Numbered from the stretch's first letter, positions 38,478-48,792 are shown. The stretch is 64,000 nucleotides of DNA from Actinokineospora pegani (GCF_009745975.1 NZ_WHOL01000061.1:62001-126000), one strand, 5' to 3'. Notes: generated by a model not told the origin, from the sequence alone. Program-made: numbers and translations.

Positions 38478-38498
38478 GTTGAGTCGGTTCCACTCAAC
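38478..38498. promoter_or_regulatory. HAIR repeat (HspR operator) upstream of clpB
   Basis: GTTGAGT - 7 nt - ACTCAAC is a perfect 7-7 inverted repeat matching CTTGAGT-N7-ACTCAAG at 12 of 14 arm positions. It lies 57 bp before the clpB start. The cognate regulator, HspR, is encoded at 40513. Confidence 0.88.
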
Positions 38499-38566
38499 CC
38501 GGACGACTTTGCCGGTTGCGCTCCGAAGTCACCCGATCGAGCGATCACCCACTTGTCGCAACATGG

Positions 38567-38639
38567 CTGTCCACAGTTGTGACGCAGTTGTCCACAATCC
38601 CCAGGAAGTTGTCCACAGGCTTGTGTACAACTGTCCCCA
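38567..38639 (+). repeat. phased array of DnaA boxes upstream of clpB
   Basis: Direct 9-mers: CTGTCCACA (38567), TTGTCCACA (38588), TTGTCCACA (38609), CTGTCCCCA (38631), plus TTGTGTACA (38621) between. The main series has starts spaced 21, 21 and 22 nt, two helical turns, so proteins bound there would sit on one face. It lies between clpB and the marR gene. Confidence 0.7.
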
Positions 38640-38668
38640 GCCCGCCGGGAGAACGGCGTGACCAGGGA

Positions 38669-39115
38669 TTACAGGTCCAGGTTGAGCTTGCCCAACAACC
38701 TGCTGAACTCCTGGATGTCCTCGGTTGGCCAGGTCCCCAACTGCGTGCGCAGCCGCGCCCGTCGATCCGATCGGACCTCCGCGAGCCGAGCCGCCCCGGT
38801 GACGGTCAGTTGCACCAACCGCGCCCGGCCGTCGGAGGGGTCGGGCACGCGCTCGATCAGGTCGAGTTCCTCCAGCCGTGCGATCTGCCTGCTGACCGTC
38901 GACTTGTCCAGACCGGTGCGCTCCACTACGTCGGCCGCGCGCACCGGGCTGATGTCGCTGAGGTGCAGCAACAGCGCGTAGGAGGCCGCGTCGAGGCCGG
39001 TGTGCACCCGGGAGGCGAAAGTCATCGAGAGGCTGCGGGCGCGGCCGAACAGCTTCGACAGCTCCCGCTCCAGGTCCTGGGCCGCGTTCTCCCGCTCGCC
39101 CGACTGCTCGTCCAC
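38669..39115 (-). CDS. MarR-family regulator
   Basis: A 148-residue winged-helix protein. AASYALLLHLSDISPVRAAD leads into the recognition region VVERTGLDKSTVSRQIARLE and the wing RVPDPSDGRARLVQLT, all intact. GTG at 39115 has GGGA 9 nt upstream; GTG at 39136 is the alternative, seven residues longer. It is divergent from the flavohaemoprotein-like gene across ~200 bp that contains two copies of GCAGTACCG, so it may control that gene. Also upstream of clpB on the same strand. Confidence 0.85.
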   Translation of the reverse strand: MDEQSGERENAAQDLERELSKLFGRARSLSMTFASRVHTGLDAASYALLLHLSDISPVRAADVVERTGLDKSTVSRQIARLEELDLIERVPDPSDGRARLVQLTVTGAARLAEVRSDRRARLRTQLGTWPTEDIQEFSRLLGKLNLDL

Positions 39116-39193
39116 CCTCGTCAGTCCCTTCGTCACGCCTCCCGGAAAGTTAGCGGCACGGCGCCGCTGGGGCGCAGCTACCAGGCAAAAAAT

Positions 39194-39229
39194 GCAGTAC
39201 CGTGTACGTCCAGTAGTCGAGCAGTACCG
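39194..39229. promoter_or_regulatory. GCAGTACCG direct repeats in marR-globin promoter
   Basis: Identical GCAGTACCG copies at 39194-39202 and 39221-39229, starts 27 nt apart. They lie in the divergent promoter region between the MarR and flavohaemoprotein-like genes and are candidate regulator half-sites. Confidence 0.4.
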
Positions 39230-39321
39230 ATTCACCCGTTCTCCACCCCGCTGGTGCGGGGGGCTCAAGTACGCTGAGTGCCGCCCAGGGACCGTCAGAC
39301 CGGTGGAGCGACCGCCCGACC

Positions 39322-40494
39322 ATGTCAGCCGATGTGAGCCCGTTCCCGTCCTCGAACCCGCGCGCCGAGGCACCCGCCGCGGTGGCGGCGATGGTGCGCC
39401 TGGTCCGGGAGAGCTTCGCCTTCGTCGAGCCGCGCGCCGATGAGGTCGCCGCCGCCTTCTACGACAACCTGTTCCACGTCGAGCCCAGCACCCAGGACAT
39501 GTTCCCACCGGACATGCGGGTGCGGGACTCGCGGCTGCTGCAGGCGCTCGTGCAGGTCGTGCAGATGGTCGACCGGCCGGAGGACCTGGTGCCCTACCTG
39601 CGTGAGATCGGGCGCGAGCACCGCAAGTTCGGCCTGGTCAGCGACCACTACGAGGCCGTGGGCATGGCGTTGATCCACGCCGTGCGCGAGTTCGCCGAGC
39701 CGGTGTGGACCGAGGACGTCGAGCGGGCGTGGGCCGAGGCGTACACGATCATGGCCAGGGCGATGCTGGGCGCCGCCGCCGAGGCCACCGGGCCAGCGTG
39801 GTGGAACGCGACGGTCGTCGAGCGCGAGCGGATCAGCTGGGACTTGGCCGTGCTGCGCGTGTGCCCCGACCAGCCCCTGCCCTACCGCCCCGGCCAGTAC
39901 GTCAGCGTCGAGGTCCCGCAGCACCCCCGCCTGTGGCGCTACCTGTCCCCGGCCACCGCCCCCGCCGACGACGGCGTCCTCGAGTTCCACGTCCGCACCG
40001 TCGAGAACGGCCTGGTCAGTCCCACCATCGTCAACGACACCCAGGTCGGCGACGAGTGGCGCATCGCCGCCCCCATGGGCCGCCTCACCGTCGACCGCCA
40101 GTCCGACCGCGACGTCCTCATGATCACGGGCGGCACCGGCATCGCCCCGATGCGCTCGATCATCGAGGAGCTCGCCCAGTGGGGCCTCAACCCCCGCGTC
40201 CACCTCTTCACCGGCGGCCGCGTCCGCGAGGACCTCTACGACCTGGCCCACCTGCAGAACATCGCCGCCAGCAACCCGTGGCTGTCGATCCTGCCCGTCC
40301 TGGAGCACGAACCCGACGTCGCGGAGGCCGAACACGGCACCCTCGCCCAGGTCGTCACCAAGTACGGCTCCTGGTCCGACTGCGACATCCTCGTCTCGGG
40401 CAGTCCCCAGATGATCCGCAGCACGGTCTCCGCCCTCCTGCTCGCGGGCGCCCCCATCGACCACATCACCTACGACCCGTTCATCCTGAGCTGA
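39322..40494 (+). CDS. globin-FAD/NAD(P)H reductase (flavohaemoprotein-like, Rv0385 type)
   Basis: A 390-residue two-domain protein. Residues ~15-155 are a globin: FYDNLFHVEPSTQDMFP, then YLREIGREHRKFGL with the proximal His in helix F. Residues ~160-390 are a ferredoxin-reductase module: LPYRPGQYVSVEVPQHPRLW (FAD-binding; RxYS-like RYLS), MITGGTGIAPMRS and the C-terminal DHITYDPF. It probably detoxifies NO or transfers electrons to a haem acceptor. ATG at 39322. It is convergent with hspR, 18 bp apart. Confidence 0.9.
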   Translation: MSADVSPFPSSNPRAEAPAAVAAMVRLVRESFAFVEPRADEVAAAFYDNLFHVEPSTQDMFPPDMRVRDSRLLQALVQVVQMVDRPEDLVPYLREIGREHRKFGLVSDHYEAVGMALIHAVREFAEPVWTEDVERAWAEAYTIMARAMLGAAAEATGPAWWNATVVERERISWDLAVLRVCPDQPLPYRPGQYVSVEVPQHPRLWRYLSPATAPADDGVLEFHVRTVENGLVSPTIVNDTQVGDEWRIAAPMGRLTVDRQSDRDVLMITGGTGIAPMRSIIEELAQWGLNPRVHLFTGGRVREDLYDLAHLQNIAASNPWLSILPVLEHEPDVAEAEHGTLAQVVTKYGSWSDCDILVSGSPQMIRSTVSALLLAGAPIDHITYDPFILS

Positions 40495-40512
40495 TCGAAC
40501 GGCGCGACCCCG

Positions 40513-40941
40513 TCAGCGGCGGCGCTGCGGGGGGCGCCAGACGACCAGGGCGGTCTCGCGCTTCACGGGGACCAGGTCGTGGCGGTAGCTCTTGTGGATG
40601 GCCGCGGCGGCCTGTTCGGCGGCGGCGTGGACCTGGGCCAGTTCCTCGGTCAGCTCGGCGATGCGCGAGCGCAGGGCGTCGACCTCGTTCTCGAGTTCGA
40701 TGATGCGCTTGACGCCCGCGAGGTTGACCCCGGCCTCCTGGGAGAGGCGCTGGACCTCCTTGAGCAGGACGATGTCGCGGACCGAGTACCTGCGGCCGCC
40801 GCCGGAGGTGCGGCCGGGGGAGACCAGGCCCATGCGGTCGTAGCTGCGCAGGGTCTGGGCGTGCAGGCCGGAGAGCTGGGCGGCCACCGAGATCACGAAG
40901 ACGGGGGTGTCCTCGTCGGCCCCCGGCGGGAAGGGGTTCAC
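40513..40941 (-). CDS. hspR: MerR-family heat-shock repressor HspR
   Basis: A 142-residue repressor. The winged helix [20 protein letters not shown], then [20 protein letters not shown], and a coiled coil ([20 protein letters not shown]) are typical HspR. The C-terminal Arg-rich end [12 protein letters not shown] is the usual DnaK-interacting region. HspR with DnaK as co-repressor binds HAIR sites, two of which precede dnaK and one clpB here. GTG at 40941 overlaps the dnaJ stop (GTGA), so the repressor is coupled to its own operon. Confidence 0.95.
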   Translation of the reverse strand: MNPFPPGADEDTPVFVISVAAQLSGLHAQTLRSYDRMGLVSPGRTSGGGRRYSVRDIVLLKEVQRLSQEAGVNLAGVKRIIELENEVDALRSRIAELTEELAQVHAAAEQAAAAIHKSYRHDLVPVKRETALVVWRPPQRRR

Positions 40942-42107
40942 GACTGCCTCGCCTTCTCGACCATGGCGGTCAGGTCGGGTCGGGGATCGTGCTGCTTGGT
41001 CGCCTCAGCGTAGGCCTGCAGGGCCTCGGTGGCGGTCTCGTCGAGGGTCGGGGGGACCGACACCTGCAGAGTGATCAGCAGGTCGCCGGTCTGGCCGTCG
41101 CGCTTGGCGACGCCCTTGCCCCGGACCCGCAGGACGCGGCCGGACGGGGTGCCGGGGGCGACCCGGGCGCTGACCGAGCCCTCCAGGGTGGGGACGGAGA
41201 TGGTGGTGCCCAGGGCCAGCTCGGTGAAGCTGACCGGGACCCGCAGGGTGAGGTTGTTGCCGTCGCGGCCGAAGACCGGGTGCGGGGTGACGTGCACGCG
41301 GACGTACAGGTCGCCGGACGCGGCGCCGTTGGAGCCGGGTTCGCCCTGGCCGGACAGGCGGATGCGCTGGTCGTTCTCCACCCCCGGGGGGATGCGGACG
41401 GTCAGCGTGCGGGTCTTGGTGCTGACCCCGTCGCCGCCGCAGTCGGGGCAGGGGTTGTCGACGATGCGGCCGGTGCCGCGGCAGTCGTGGCACGGCTCGC
41501 TGAACGCGAACGCGCCCTGGCTGCGGCTGATCAGGCCCGCGCCCGAACAGGTCGCGCAGGTGCGCGGGGTGGTGCCCGGCCGGGCACCGGAGCCGTGGCA
41601 GGTCTCGCACTCCGACGGGCTCGACAGCCGCAGCGGGACCGTCGCGCCCTTGACCGCCTCGACGAAGTCGATGCGGACCTCGGTCTCGACGTCGGCCCCG
41701 CGCCGGGCGCGCGGCGAGGACGCCGCACCCCGGCCGCGGCCGAACAGGTTGCCCAGCATGTCGCCGAAGCCGCCGCCCGCGGCCGCGCCGCCCGCGGCTT
41801 GGCCGAACAGGTCGGAGAACGACGCGCCGCCGCCCCCCGACCCGCCGCCGAAGCCGCCGCGCAGCCCGCCGCCGAACAGGGAGCGGGCCTCGTCGTACTG
41901 CTTGCGCTTCTCCGGGTCGCCGAGCACCCCGTGCGCCTCGGACACCGCCTTGAACCGCGCCTCGGCGTCGGCGTTGCCCGGGTTGGCGTCGGGGTGCAGC
42001 TCGCGGGCGAGCTTGCGGTACGCCTTCTTGATCTCGCCCTCACCGGCGTCGGAGGAGACGCCCAGCTCGCGGTAGAAGTCCTTGTCGATCCAGTCCCGTG
42101 CGCTCAC
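40938..42107 (-). CDS. dnaJ: DnaJ co-chaperone
   Basis: A 389-residue Hsp40 of class A. The J-domain (residues ~9-75) has the HPD motif in [20 protein letters not shown] Gly-rich linker leads to the zinc domain with four CxxCxGxG-type repeats ([32 protein letters not shown]). The C-terminal substrate domains follow. It stimulates DnaK ATPase. GTG at 42107; 20 bp after grpE. Actinobacteria usually have a second DnaJ elsewhere. Confidence 0.95.
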   Translation of the reverse strand: MSARDWIDKDFYRELGVSSDAGEGEIKKAYRKLARELHPDANPGNADAEARFKAVSEAHGVLGDPEKRKQYDEARSLFGGGLRGGFGGGSGGGGASFSDLFGQAAGGAAAGGGFGDMLGNLFGRGRGAASSPRARRGADVETEVRIDFVEAVKGATVPLRLSSPSECETCHGSGARPGTTPRTCATCSGAGLISRSQGAFAFSEPCHDCRGTGRIVDNPCPDCGGDGVSTKTRTLTVRIPPGVENDQRIRLSGQGEPGSNGAASGDLYVRVHVTPHPVFGRDGNNLTLRVPVSFTELALGTTISVPTLEGSVSARVAPGTPSGRVLRVRGKGVAKRDGQTGDLLITLQVSVPPTLDETATEALQAYAEATKQHDPRPDLTAMVEKARQS

Positions 42108-42127
42108 CGGACGTCCCCTCCTCTCGC

Positions 42128-42789
42128 TCAGTCCGCCGGGGTGGCGGGTGCTGCCTCGGCGTCGGTCACCGCGACCAGCGCGGCCCGCACGACGCGGTCC
42201 CCGATCTTGTAACCCCGGCGCAGCACACCGCTGACGGTGGGCCCGTCCACCTCGGTGGACGTGTCGTGCTGCACGGCCTCGTGCACCGAGGGGTCGAACG
42301 GCTCGCCCTCGTGGGCGAACGCCTCCAACCCGGTCTTGGTCAGCACCGAGTTGAGCTTGTCCGCCACCGCCTTGAACGCGCCGGTGAGGTCACCGTGCTT
42401 CTCGGCCCGCTCCAGGTCGTCGAGGACACCGAGGAACTCGGCCACGACCTGGGCCTTGGCCGAGGTGGCCACGGCCTCGCGGTCGCGCTCGACGCGCTTG
42501 CGGTAGTTGGCGTACTCGGCCTGCAGGCGCTGCAGGTCGGCGGTGCGCTCGGCCAACTGGGACTTCGCCTCGGCAGCCGGGTCGGCGTCGGCGTCGGCCT
42601 CGGCGTCGTCGACGATCCCGTCCACCACTGTGACGTCCTCGACCTCGGCCTCGGCCGGGGCCTGCGCGGCCGGGGTGTCCCCGGCCGCCTTGGCCTCGGC
42701 GCGGACCTCACCCGTCTCCGGGTCGAGCCTGCGCTTGTCGCGCACCACGACCGGCTCCTGCGCGGCGTTCTCCTCGCGCTTCTGCTCGG

Positions 42790-42793
<4 letters not shown>
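42128..42793 (-). CDS. grpE: GrpE nucleotide-exchange factor
   Basis: A 221-residue DnaK exchange factor. An acidic, disordered first ~80 residues ([20 protein letters not shown]) precede a long coiled coil ([20 protein letters not shown]) and the beta-wing domain [15 protein letters not shown] and [19 protein letters not shown] at 42793 overlaps the dnaK stop by 4 bp. It is the second gene of dnaK-grpE-dnaJ-hspR. Confidence 0.95.
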
Positions 42794-44634
<1,841 letters not shown>

Positions 44635-44674
44635 GTCTTCCTCCTGCTGTGACTGCTCTCGGGTGATCCTCTAG

Positions 44675-44723
44675 GTTGAGTGTACTCGACTCAGCTTTGC
44701 TACTTGAGTCGGTCCCGCTCAAC
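44675..44723. promoter_or_regulatory. two HAIR repeats (HspR operators) upstream of dnaK
   Basis: GTTGAGT - 7 nt - ACTCAGC (44675-44695) and CTTGAGT - 7 nt - GCTCAAC (44703-44723). Starts are 28 nt apart. Both match the HAIR consensus, each with one or two changes in the arms. They lie between dnaK and the DUF4097 gene, in the dnaK promoter. Confidence 0.88.
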
Positions 44724-44781
44724 CTTTCTGACCCGCACAACGAGGACCAGCGCGGAGTTGTTCCCGACCCGGCGGGAAAAC

Positions 44782-45495
44782 TCAACCGAAGTCGAGAGTG
44801 ATGGTGCCGGAGTTGGCCCTGGCCTCGAGCGGGGTGCCCGTCGGGTCGTGGCCGATGCGGTTGTCGATGCGCCCGGAGTCGACGCGCAGGGTGGTGTTGT
44901 AGTCGCCGCGCGGGACCCGCACGTCGATGGTGCCGCTGTCGACCCTGGCCACGAGCGGGGCGGCCTTGGCGGCGCGCACCTCGACATCGCTGGAGTCGGC
45001 GCGCACGGTCACCGCGTCCTGGGTCTCGGCGAGGGTGACCCGGCCGGAGTCGGCCTCGACCGAGACCGCGCCGCTGGGCCGGGTGACCGTCAGGTCGCCG
45101 GAGGAGACCGCCAGCGAGACCGTCGAGGCATCCTGGACCTCCGCCTGCCCGGAGTCGATGTCACCGTCGACCGCGACCCCCCTCGGCACGACCACGTCGT
45201 AGTCCACCCAGCAGCCCGAGACCTCGCAGGAGTCGAGCACCAGCGTGTCGCCCTCCATCCGGAACGTCGACACGTCGGGCCGGTCGCCGCGGTAGTGCAC
45301 CGTGCGGTGGACCGAGCTGGTCTCCCCGGCGACGATCCGGACCGAGCCCGAGTCGACGGACAGGCGGACCTCCCGGACCACCTGGTCGAACCGCGCGTCG
45401 TCGGAGTACGCCCCCTGCTTCTCCAACATCCCGCAGCCGCTTACCAGCGCGGCCCCCGACGCCCCGATCAGCACCGCGACCAGCAGGTTCTTCAT
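44782..45495 (-). CDS. DUF4097 lipoprotein
   Basis: A 237-residue lipoprotein. The signal ends in LVSGC, so it is lipid-anchored outside. The mature part is a repeating beta strand pattern with VDSG/ADSG turns (LSVDSGSVRIVAG, SVEADSGRVTLAE, ARVDSGTIDVRVP, LRVDSGRIDNRIG), typical of DUF4097 beta-helix folds. The function is unknown; such proteins may bind surfaces or envelope polymers. ATG at 45495. Its promoter region is separate from dnaK. Confidence 0.82.
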   Translation of the reverse strand: MKNLLVAVLIGASGAALVSGCGMLEKQGAYSDDARFDQVVREVRLSVDSGSVRIVAGETSSVHRTVHYRGDRPDVSTFRMEGDTLVLDSCEVSGCWVDYDVVVPRGVAVDGDIDSGQAEVQDASTVSLAVSSGDLTVTRPSGAVSVEADSGRVTLAETQDAVTVRADSSDVEVRAAKAAPLVARVDSGTIDVRVPRGDYNTTLRVDSGRIDNRIGHDPTGTPLEARANSGTITLDFG

Positions 45496-45596
45496 CGTTT
45501 CCCCCTTGGTTGAGCAACAAGGAAGACGTTATGGCCGCGCACGGCGCCCGGGGATCAGGGAAAGCCCCCGGAACCACCCTGATGTTCTCCCTACCC

Positions 45597-46172
45597 CTAG
45601 CGCAGGGGTGCGAGGAGGTGCTCGACGACCGGGAGCAGCTCCTCCTCCGTCGGCGGGTCGTCGTCGATGAGGCCCTGGAGCAGGATTCCGTCGATGCCCG
45701 CGAGGAAGGCGCGGAACCCGGTCTCGTCCGGTTGGCGACCGAGGCTGGTCAGCACGTCGAGCCACTGCCGGGCGGCGCGGCGCAGGGTCGGGCGGCGGGC
45801 CGCGAGCAGGTAGAGCTCGTACTCGGCCATCGTCCGCCCCCGGCGCGGGCCGAGCGCCTCGGCCAGCATCTCGGCCACCGCCCCCGCCTGGCTGCGCCCC
45901 TTGATCCGGCTGGACTCGATGCGGTCGCGGATGCGCACCGCCATGTCCTCCGCCGACCAGGTCAGCGCCGTGACGATGAGGTCGTCGAGCGCGGCGAAGT
46001 GGTAGGTGAGCGAGGCGGGGGGCACGCCCGCCTCGGCGGCCACCGTGCGGTGCGTGACGCCCGCGACCCCGTCGCGCTCGACCACGCGCAAGGTCGCCTC
46101 GATGATCTCCGCGCGCCTGCGGTCGCCCCTGGCCCGGCGGCCGTCGACCCGGCGGTAGGCGGTCGCGCTCAC
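45597..46172 (-). CDS. TetR-family regulator
   Basis: A 191-residue regulator. The helix-turn-helix is GVTHRTVAAEAGVPPASLTY after a basic N-terminal arm (RRVDGRRARGDRRRAEI). The ligand domain includes TMAEYELYLLAARRPTLRRA. GTG at 46172 overlaps the TGA of the SMR remnant (GTGA), so it is translationally coupled to it. The probable operator is the 22-bp palindrome at 46295. The usual partner, a small multidrug exporter, is reduced to a fragment. Confidence 0.87.
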   Translation of the reverse strand: MSATAYRRVDGRRARGDRRRAEIIEATLRVVERDGVAGVTHRTVAAEAGVPPASLTYHFAALDDLIVTALTWSAEDMAVRIRDRIESSRIKGRSQAGAVAEMLAEALGPRRGRTMAEYELYLLAARRPTLRRAARQWLDVLTSLGRQPDETGFRAFLAGIDGILLQGLIDDDPPTEEELLPVVEHLLAPLR

Positions 46173-46282
46173 GACGCGCCGCCCGCGGGCACAAGTCCGC
46201 TGAACCTCGCTGACAATTTCCGCGACAAGGCCACCGCCACCTCGCCGACGATCGCCGCTACCAGCAGAATGAACGCCACCAT
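46169..46282 (-). pseudogene. N-terminal remnant of an SMR (EmrE-like) exporter
   Basis: A 37-codon open frame. FILLVAAIVGEVAVALSRKL with SARFSGLVP matches the first helix of EmrE-type pumps, including the essential Glu of helix 1 (position 14 here) and the K-S-x-x-F pattern. It stops at TGA, which overlaps the TetR start. The other three helices (~70 residues) are missing. A working exporter would need ~105 residues. ATG at 46282 lies 12 bp from the TetR-type palindrome. Confidence 0.7.
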
Positions 46283-46294
46283 GCCGGGAAACAC

Positions 46295-46316
46295 TACCTG
46301 GACGATCGTCCAAGTA
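46295..46316. promoter_or_regulatory. 22-bp palindrome, probable TetR operator
   Basis: TACcTGGACGA followed by TCGTCCAaGTA: inverted arms match at 10 of 11 positions, with a perfect 14-bp centre. It lies just before the SMR remnant/TetR start and 105 bp before the divergent Fe-S reductase gene. Confidence 0.75.
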
Positions 46317-46365
46317 GTCCGGAGGTGTGCACCACACTTGTCAGGCTTAGGGTCGGCTTACCCGG

Positions 46366-46379
46366 TTACTGGCGAGTAG
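46366..46379. promoter_or_regulatory. TTAC-N6-GTAG palindrome upstream of Fe-S reductase
   Basis: TTACTGGCGAGTAG, 42 bp before the Fe-S reductase start. It is very like two sites before the FadE5-like gene at 52437 and 52461. A preceding TTACCCGGTTAC at 46358-46369 may be a partial second site. Confidence 0.5.
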
Positions 46380-46421
46380 GGTCTCCCACCGAATGCCGAA
46401 CTGACGGAAGGTCACCACGCC

Positions 46422-48683
46422 ATGGGTGCCGTGCAACTGATCCTCGGGCTGATCGCGGTCGCGGTCAGCCTCGTGGCCTGGGGCATGTTCGTGCGAACGA
46501 TCATGCGGTTCATCAAGACGATCCAGCTCGGGCAACCCGACTCCACGCGCAACGGCCCGTTCGTGCCCCGCATGAAGACGATGCTCGTCGAGTTCGCCGC
46601 GCACACGCGGATGAACAAGTTCCGGCACGTCGGCTGGGCGCACTGGCTGGTGATGTGGGGCTTCCTGATCGGCTCCGCGGCCCTGTTCGAGGCCTACGGC
46701 GAGGTGTTCGTCCCGACCTGGGGCTGGCCGATCCTCGACCACTGGAACGTGTGGCACCTGCTGATGGAGGTGCTGGGCGTCGCCACGATCATCGGCGGCA
46801 TCGCGCTGGTGGTCATCCGCCAGCGCAACCACCCGCGCCGCGCCGACCGCATGTCGCGCTTCCAGGGCTCGAACTTCCGGCAGGCCTACTTCGTCGAGAC
46901 CGTCGTGATCTTCGAGGGCTTCGGCATCCTCGGTGTCCGCGCGGCCAAGGCCGCCATGGGCGCGCACGAGCTGCCGCTGTGGGCCGCGTTCGTGTCCAAC
47001 CCGCTGGGCGAGCTCCTGCCCGCGAGCCCGAACCTGGTCTCCGTGCTCGCGTTCATCAAGCTCATGGGCGCGATGGTCTGGGTCTACGTCGTGGCCAAGT
47101 ACATGACGATGGGCGTGGCCTGGCACCGGTTCAGCGCGTTCTTCAACATCTACTTCAAGCGCGAGGCCGACGGCGGCGTGGCGCTGGGCGCGATGAAGCC
47201 GATGATGTCCGACGGCAAGCCCCTCGACTTCGAGGAGGCCGACCCGGAGAAGGACGTCTTCGGCGCGGGCAAGATCGAGGACTTCACCTGGAAGGGCTGG
47301 CTGGACTTCACGACCTGCACCGAGTGCGGTCGCTGCCAGTCGCAGTGCCCGGCCTGGAACACCGGCAAGCCGCTGTCGCCGAAGCTGCTGATCACCCAGC
47401 TCCGCGACCACGCCTACGCCAAGGCGCCGTACCTGCTCGCGGGCGGCAAGAAGGACATGATGGGCGAGGAGATCGGCCTCGTCGGCGACAACTCCCACGC
47501 CGGGATCGATGTGCTGGCGCTGGCCGAGTCCGAGCGCCCGCTGATCGGCGGCCCGGACGAGCTCGGCGTCATCGACCCCGAGGTGCTGTGGTCCTGCACC
47601 ACCTGCGGCGCCTGCGTCGAGCAGTGCCCGGTGGACATCGAGCACGTCGACCACATCGTCGACATGCGCCGCTACCAGGTCCTGATCGAGTCGAACTTCC
47701 CGTCCGAGCTGGGCGGCATGTTCAAGAACCTGGAGAACAAGGGCAACCCCTGGGGCCAGAACTCCAAGGACCGCCTGGCCTGGACCGAGGAGCTGGACTT
47801 CGAGGTCCCGGTGTTCGACGGCGAGCTGGCCGACGAGACCGAGTACCTGTTCTGGGTCGGCTGCGCGGGCGCCTTCGAGGACCGCGCGAAGAAGACCACC
47901 CGCGCGGTGGCCGAGCTGCTGCACAACGCGGGCGTCAACTACGTCGTGCTCGGCTCGGAGGAGACCTGCACCGGCGACCCGGCGCGCCGCGCGGGCAACG
48001 AGTTCCTGTTCCAGATGCTGGCCCAGCAGAACGTCGAGGTCATGAACTCGGTGTTCGAGGGCCGCGAGGCCGGTAAGCGCAAGGTCGTGGTGACCTGCGC
48101 CCACTGCTTCAACACCATCGCCAACGAGTACCCGCAACTGGGCGGCAAGTACGAGGTCGTGCACCACACCCAGTTGCTCAACAAGCTGGTGCGGGAGAAG
48201 CGCCTGGTGCCGGTCGCCAAGGTCACCGAGGACGTCACCTACCACGACCCGTGCTACCTGGGCAGGCACAACAAGATCTACGAGGCTCCGCGCGAGCTGG
48301 TCGGCGCGTCCGGCGCGAAGCTGCGCGAGATGCCGCGCCACGCCGACCGGTCCATGTGCTGCGGCGCCGGTGGCGCCCGGATGTGGATGGAGGAGCGGAT
48401 CGGCAAGCGGATCAACGTCGACCGCGTGGACGAGGCGCTGAGCACGGCCCCGTCGAAGATCGCGACCGGCTGCCCGTTCTGCCGCGTCATGCTCACCGAC
48501 GGCGTCACCGCGCGCCAGGCCGACGGCCTGGCGGGCGAGAACGTCGAGGTCGTCGACGTCGCGCAGCTCCTGCTCGAGGCGGTCAAGCGCGGCAAGACCG
48601 AGCGGCCGGACATCCCGACCGACGAGACGGACACCGGCACCCCGCTGCCGGACGAGGACAAGTCCCCGAGCACGGGCACCTGA
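46422..48683 (+). CDS. membrane Fe-S reductase, HdrD/CCG type (Rv0338c-like)
   Basis: A 753-residue protein. Residues ~1-220 contain about six membrane helices (LILGLIAVAVSLVAWGMFV; HVGWAHWLVMWGFLIGSA). Two 4Fe-4S clusters follow (CTECGRCQSQCPAWN; CTTCGACVEQCPVDIEHVDH). The C-terminal half holds two CCG domains with YHDPCYLGRHN and SMCCGAGGARMWM. It probably passes electrons from a flavoprotein such as ETF to the quinone pool. ATG at 46422. Possible shared control with the FadE5-like gene through the 46366 site supports a beta-oxidation role. Confidence 0.92.
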   Translation: MGAVQLILGLIAVAVSLVAWGMFVRTIMRFIKTIQLGQPDSTRNGPFVPRMKTMLVEFAAHTRMNKFRHVGWAHWLVMWGFLIGSAALFEAYGEVFVPTWGWPILDHWNVWHLLMEVLGVATIIGGIALVVIRQRNHPRRADRMSRFQGSNFRQAYFVETVVIFEGFGILGVRAAKAAMGAHELPLWAAFVSNPLGELLPASPNLVSVLAFIKLMGAMVWVYVVAKYMTMGVAWHRFSAFFNIYFKREADGGVALGAMKPMMSDGKPLDFEEADPEKDVFGAGKIEDFTWKGWLDFTTCTECGRCQSQCPAWNTGKPLSPKLLITQLRDHAYAKAPYLLAGGKKDMMGEEIGLVGDNSHAGIDVLALAESERPLIGGPDELGVIDPEVLWSCTTCGACVEQCPVDIEHVDHIVDMRRYQVLIESNFPSELGGMFKNLENKGNPWGQNSKDRLAWTEELDFEVPVFDGELADETEYLFWVGCAGAFEDRAKKTTRAVAELLHNAGVNYVVLGSEETCTGDPARRAGNEFLFQMLAQQNVEVMNSVFEGREAGKRKVVVTCAHCFNTIANEYPQLGGKYEVVHHTQLLNKLVREKRLVPVAKVTEDVTYHDPCYLGRHNKIYEAPRELVGASGAKLREMPRHADRSMCCGAGGARMWMEERIGKRINVDRVDEALSTAPSKIATGCPFCRVMLTDGVTARQADGLAGENVEVVDVAQLLLEAVKRGKTERPDIPTDETDTGTPLPDEDKSPSTGT

Positions 48684-48698
48684 TCCCAGGCTGGGCCA

Positions 48699-48730
48699 CA
48701 GGGCCGCGACCCTCCCGGGTCGCGGCCCTG
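48699..48730. terminator. terminator hairpin
   Basis: A perfect 13-bp stem (CAGGGCCGCGACC and its complement) with a 6-nt loop, then CTCGTTTTGG. It begins 15 bp after the Fe-S reductase stop. Confidence 0.85.
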
Positions 48731-48744
48731 CTCGTTTTGGTCTT

Positions 48745-48792
48745 CTCATAAAATGAGACGAGAGTTCCGAAATACAGGAACAGTTAGCTATG
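48745..48792. promoter_or_regulatory. stacked inverted repeats before MFS gene
   Basis: An A+T-rich island with CTCAT-3-ATGAG (48745-48757), GTTCC-8-GGAAC (48764-48781) and a short GTTA...TAAC pair next to it. The MFS ATG follows at 48801 without a ribosome site, so a regulated, possibly leaderless, promoter is likely. Confidence 0.45.

Noticed and set aside
38567-38639. Chromosomal origin (oriC)
   Set aside because: No dnaA, dnaN or rpmH nearby and no A+T-rich unwinding region; too few boxes for an actinobacterial origin.
38567-38639. CRISPR array
   Set aside because: The repeated unit is only 9 bp with 12-bp gaps, far below CRISPR repeat length, and no cas genes are present.
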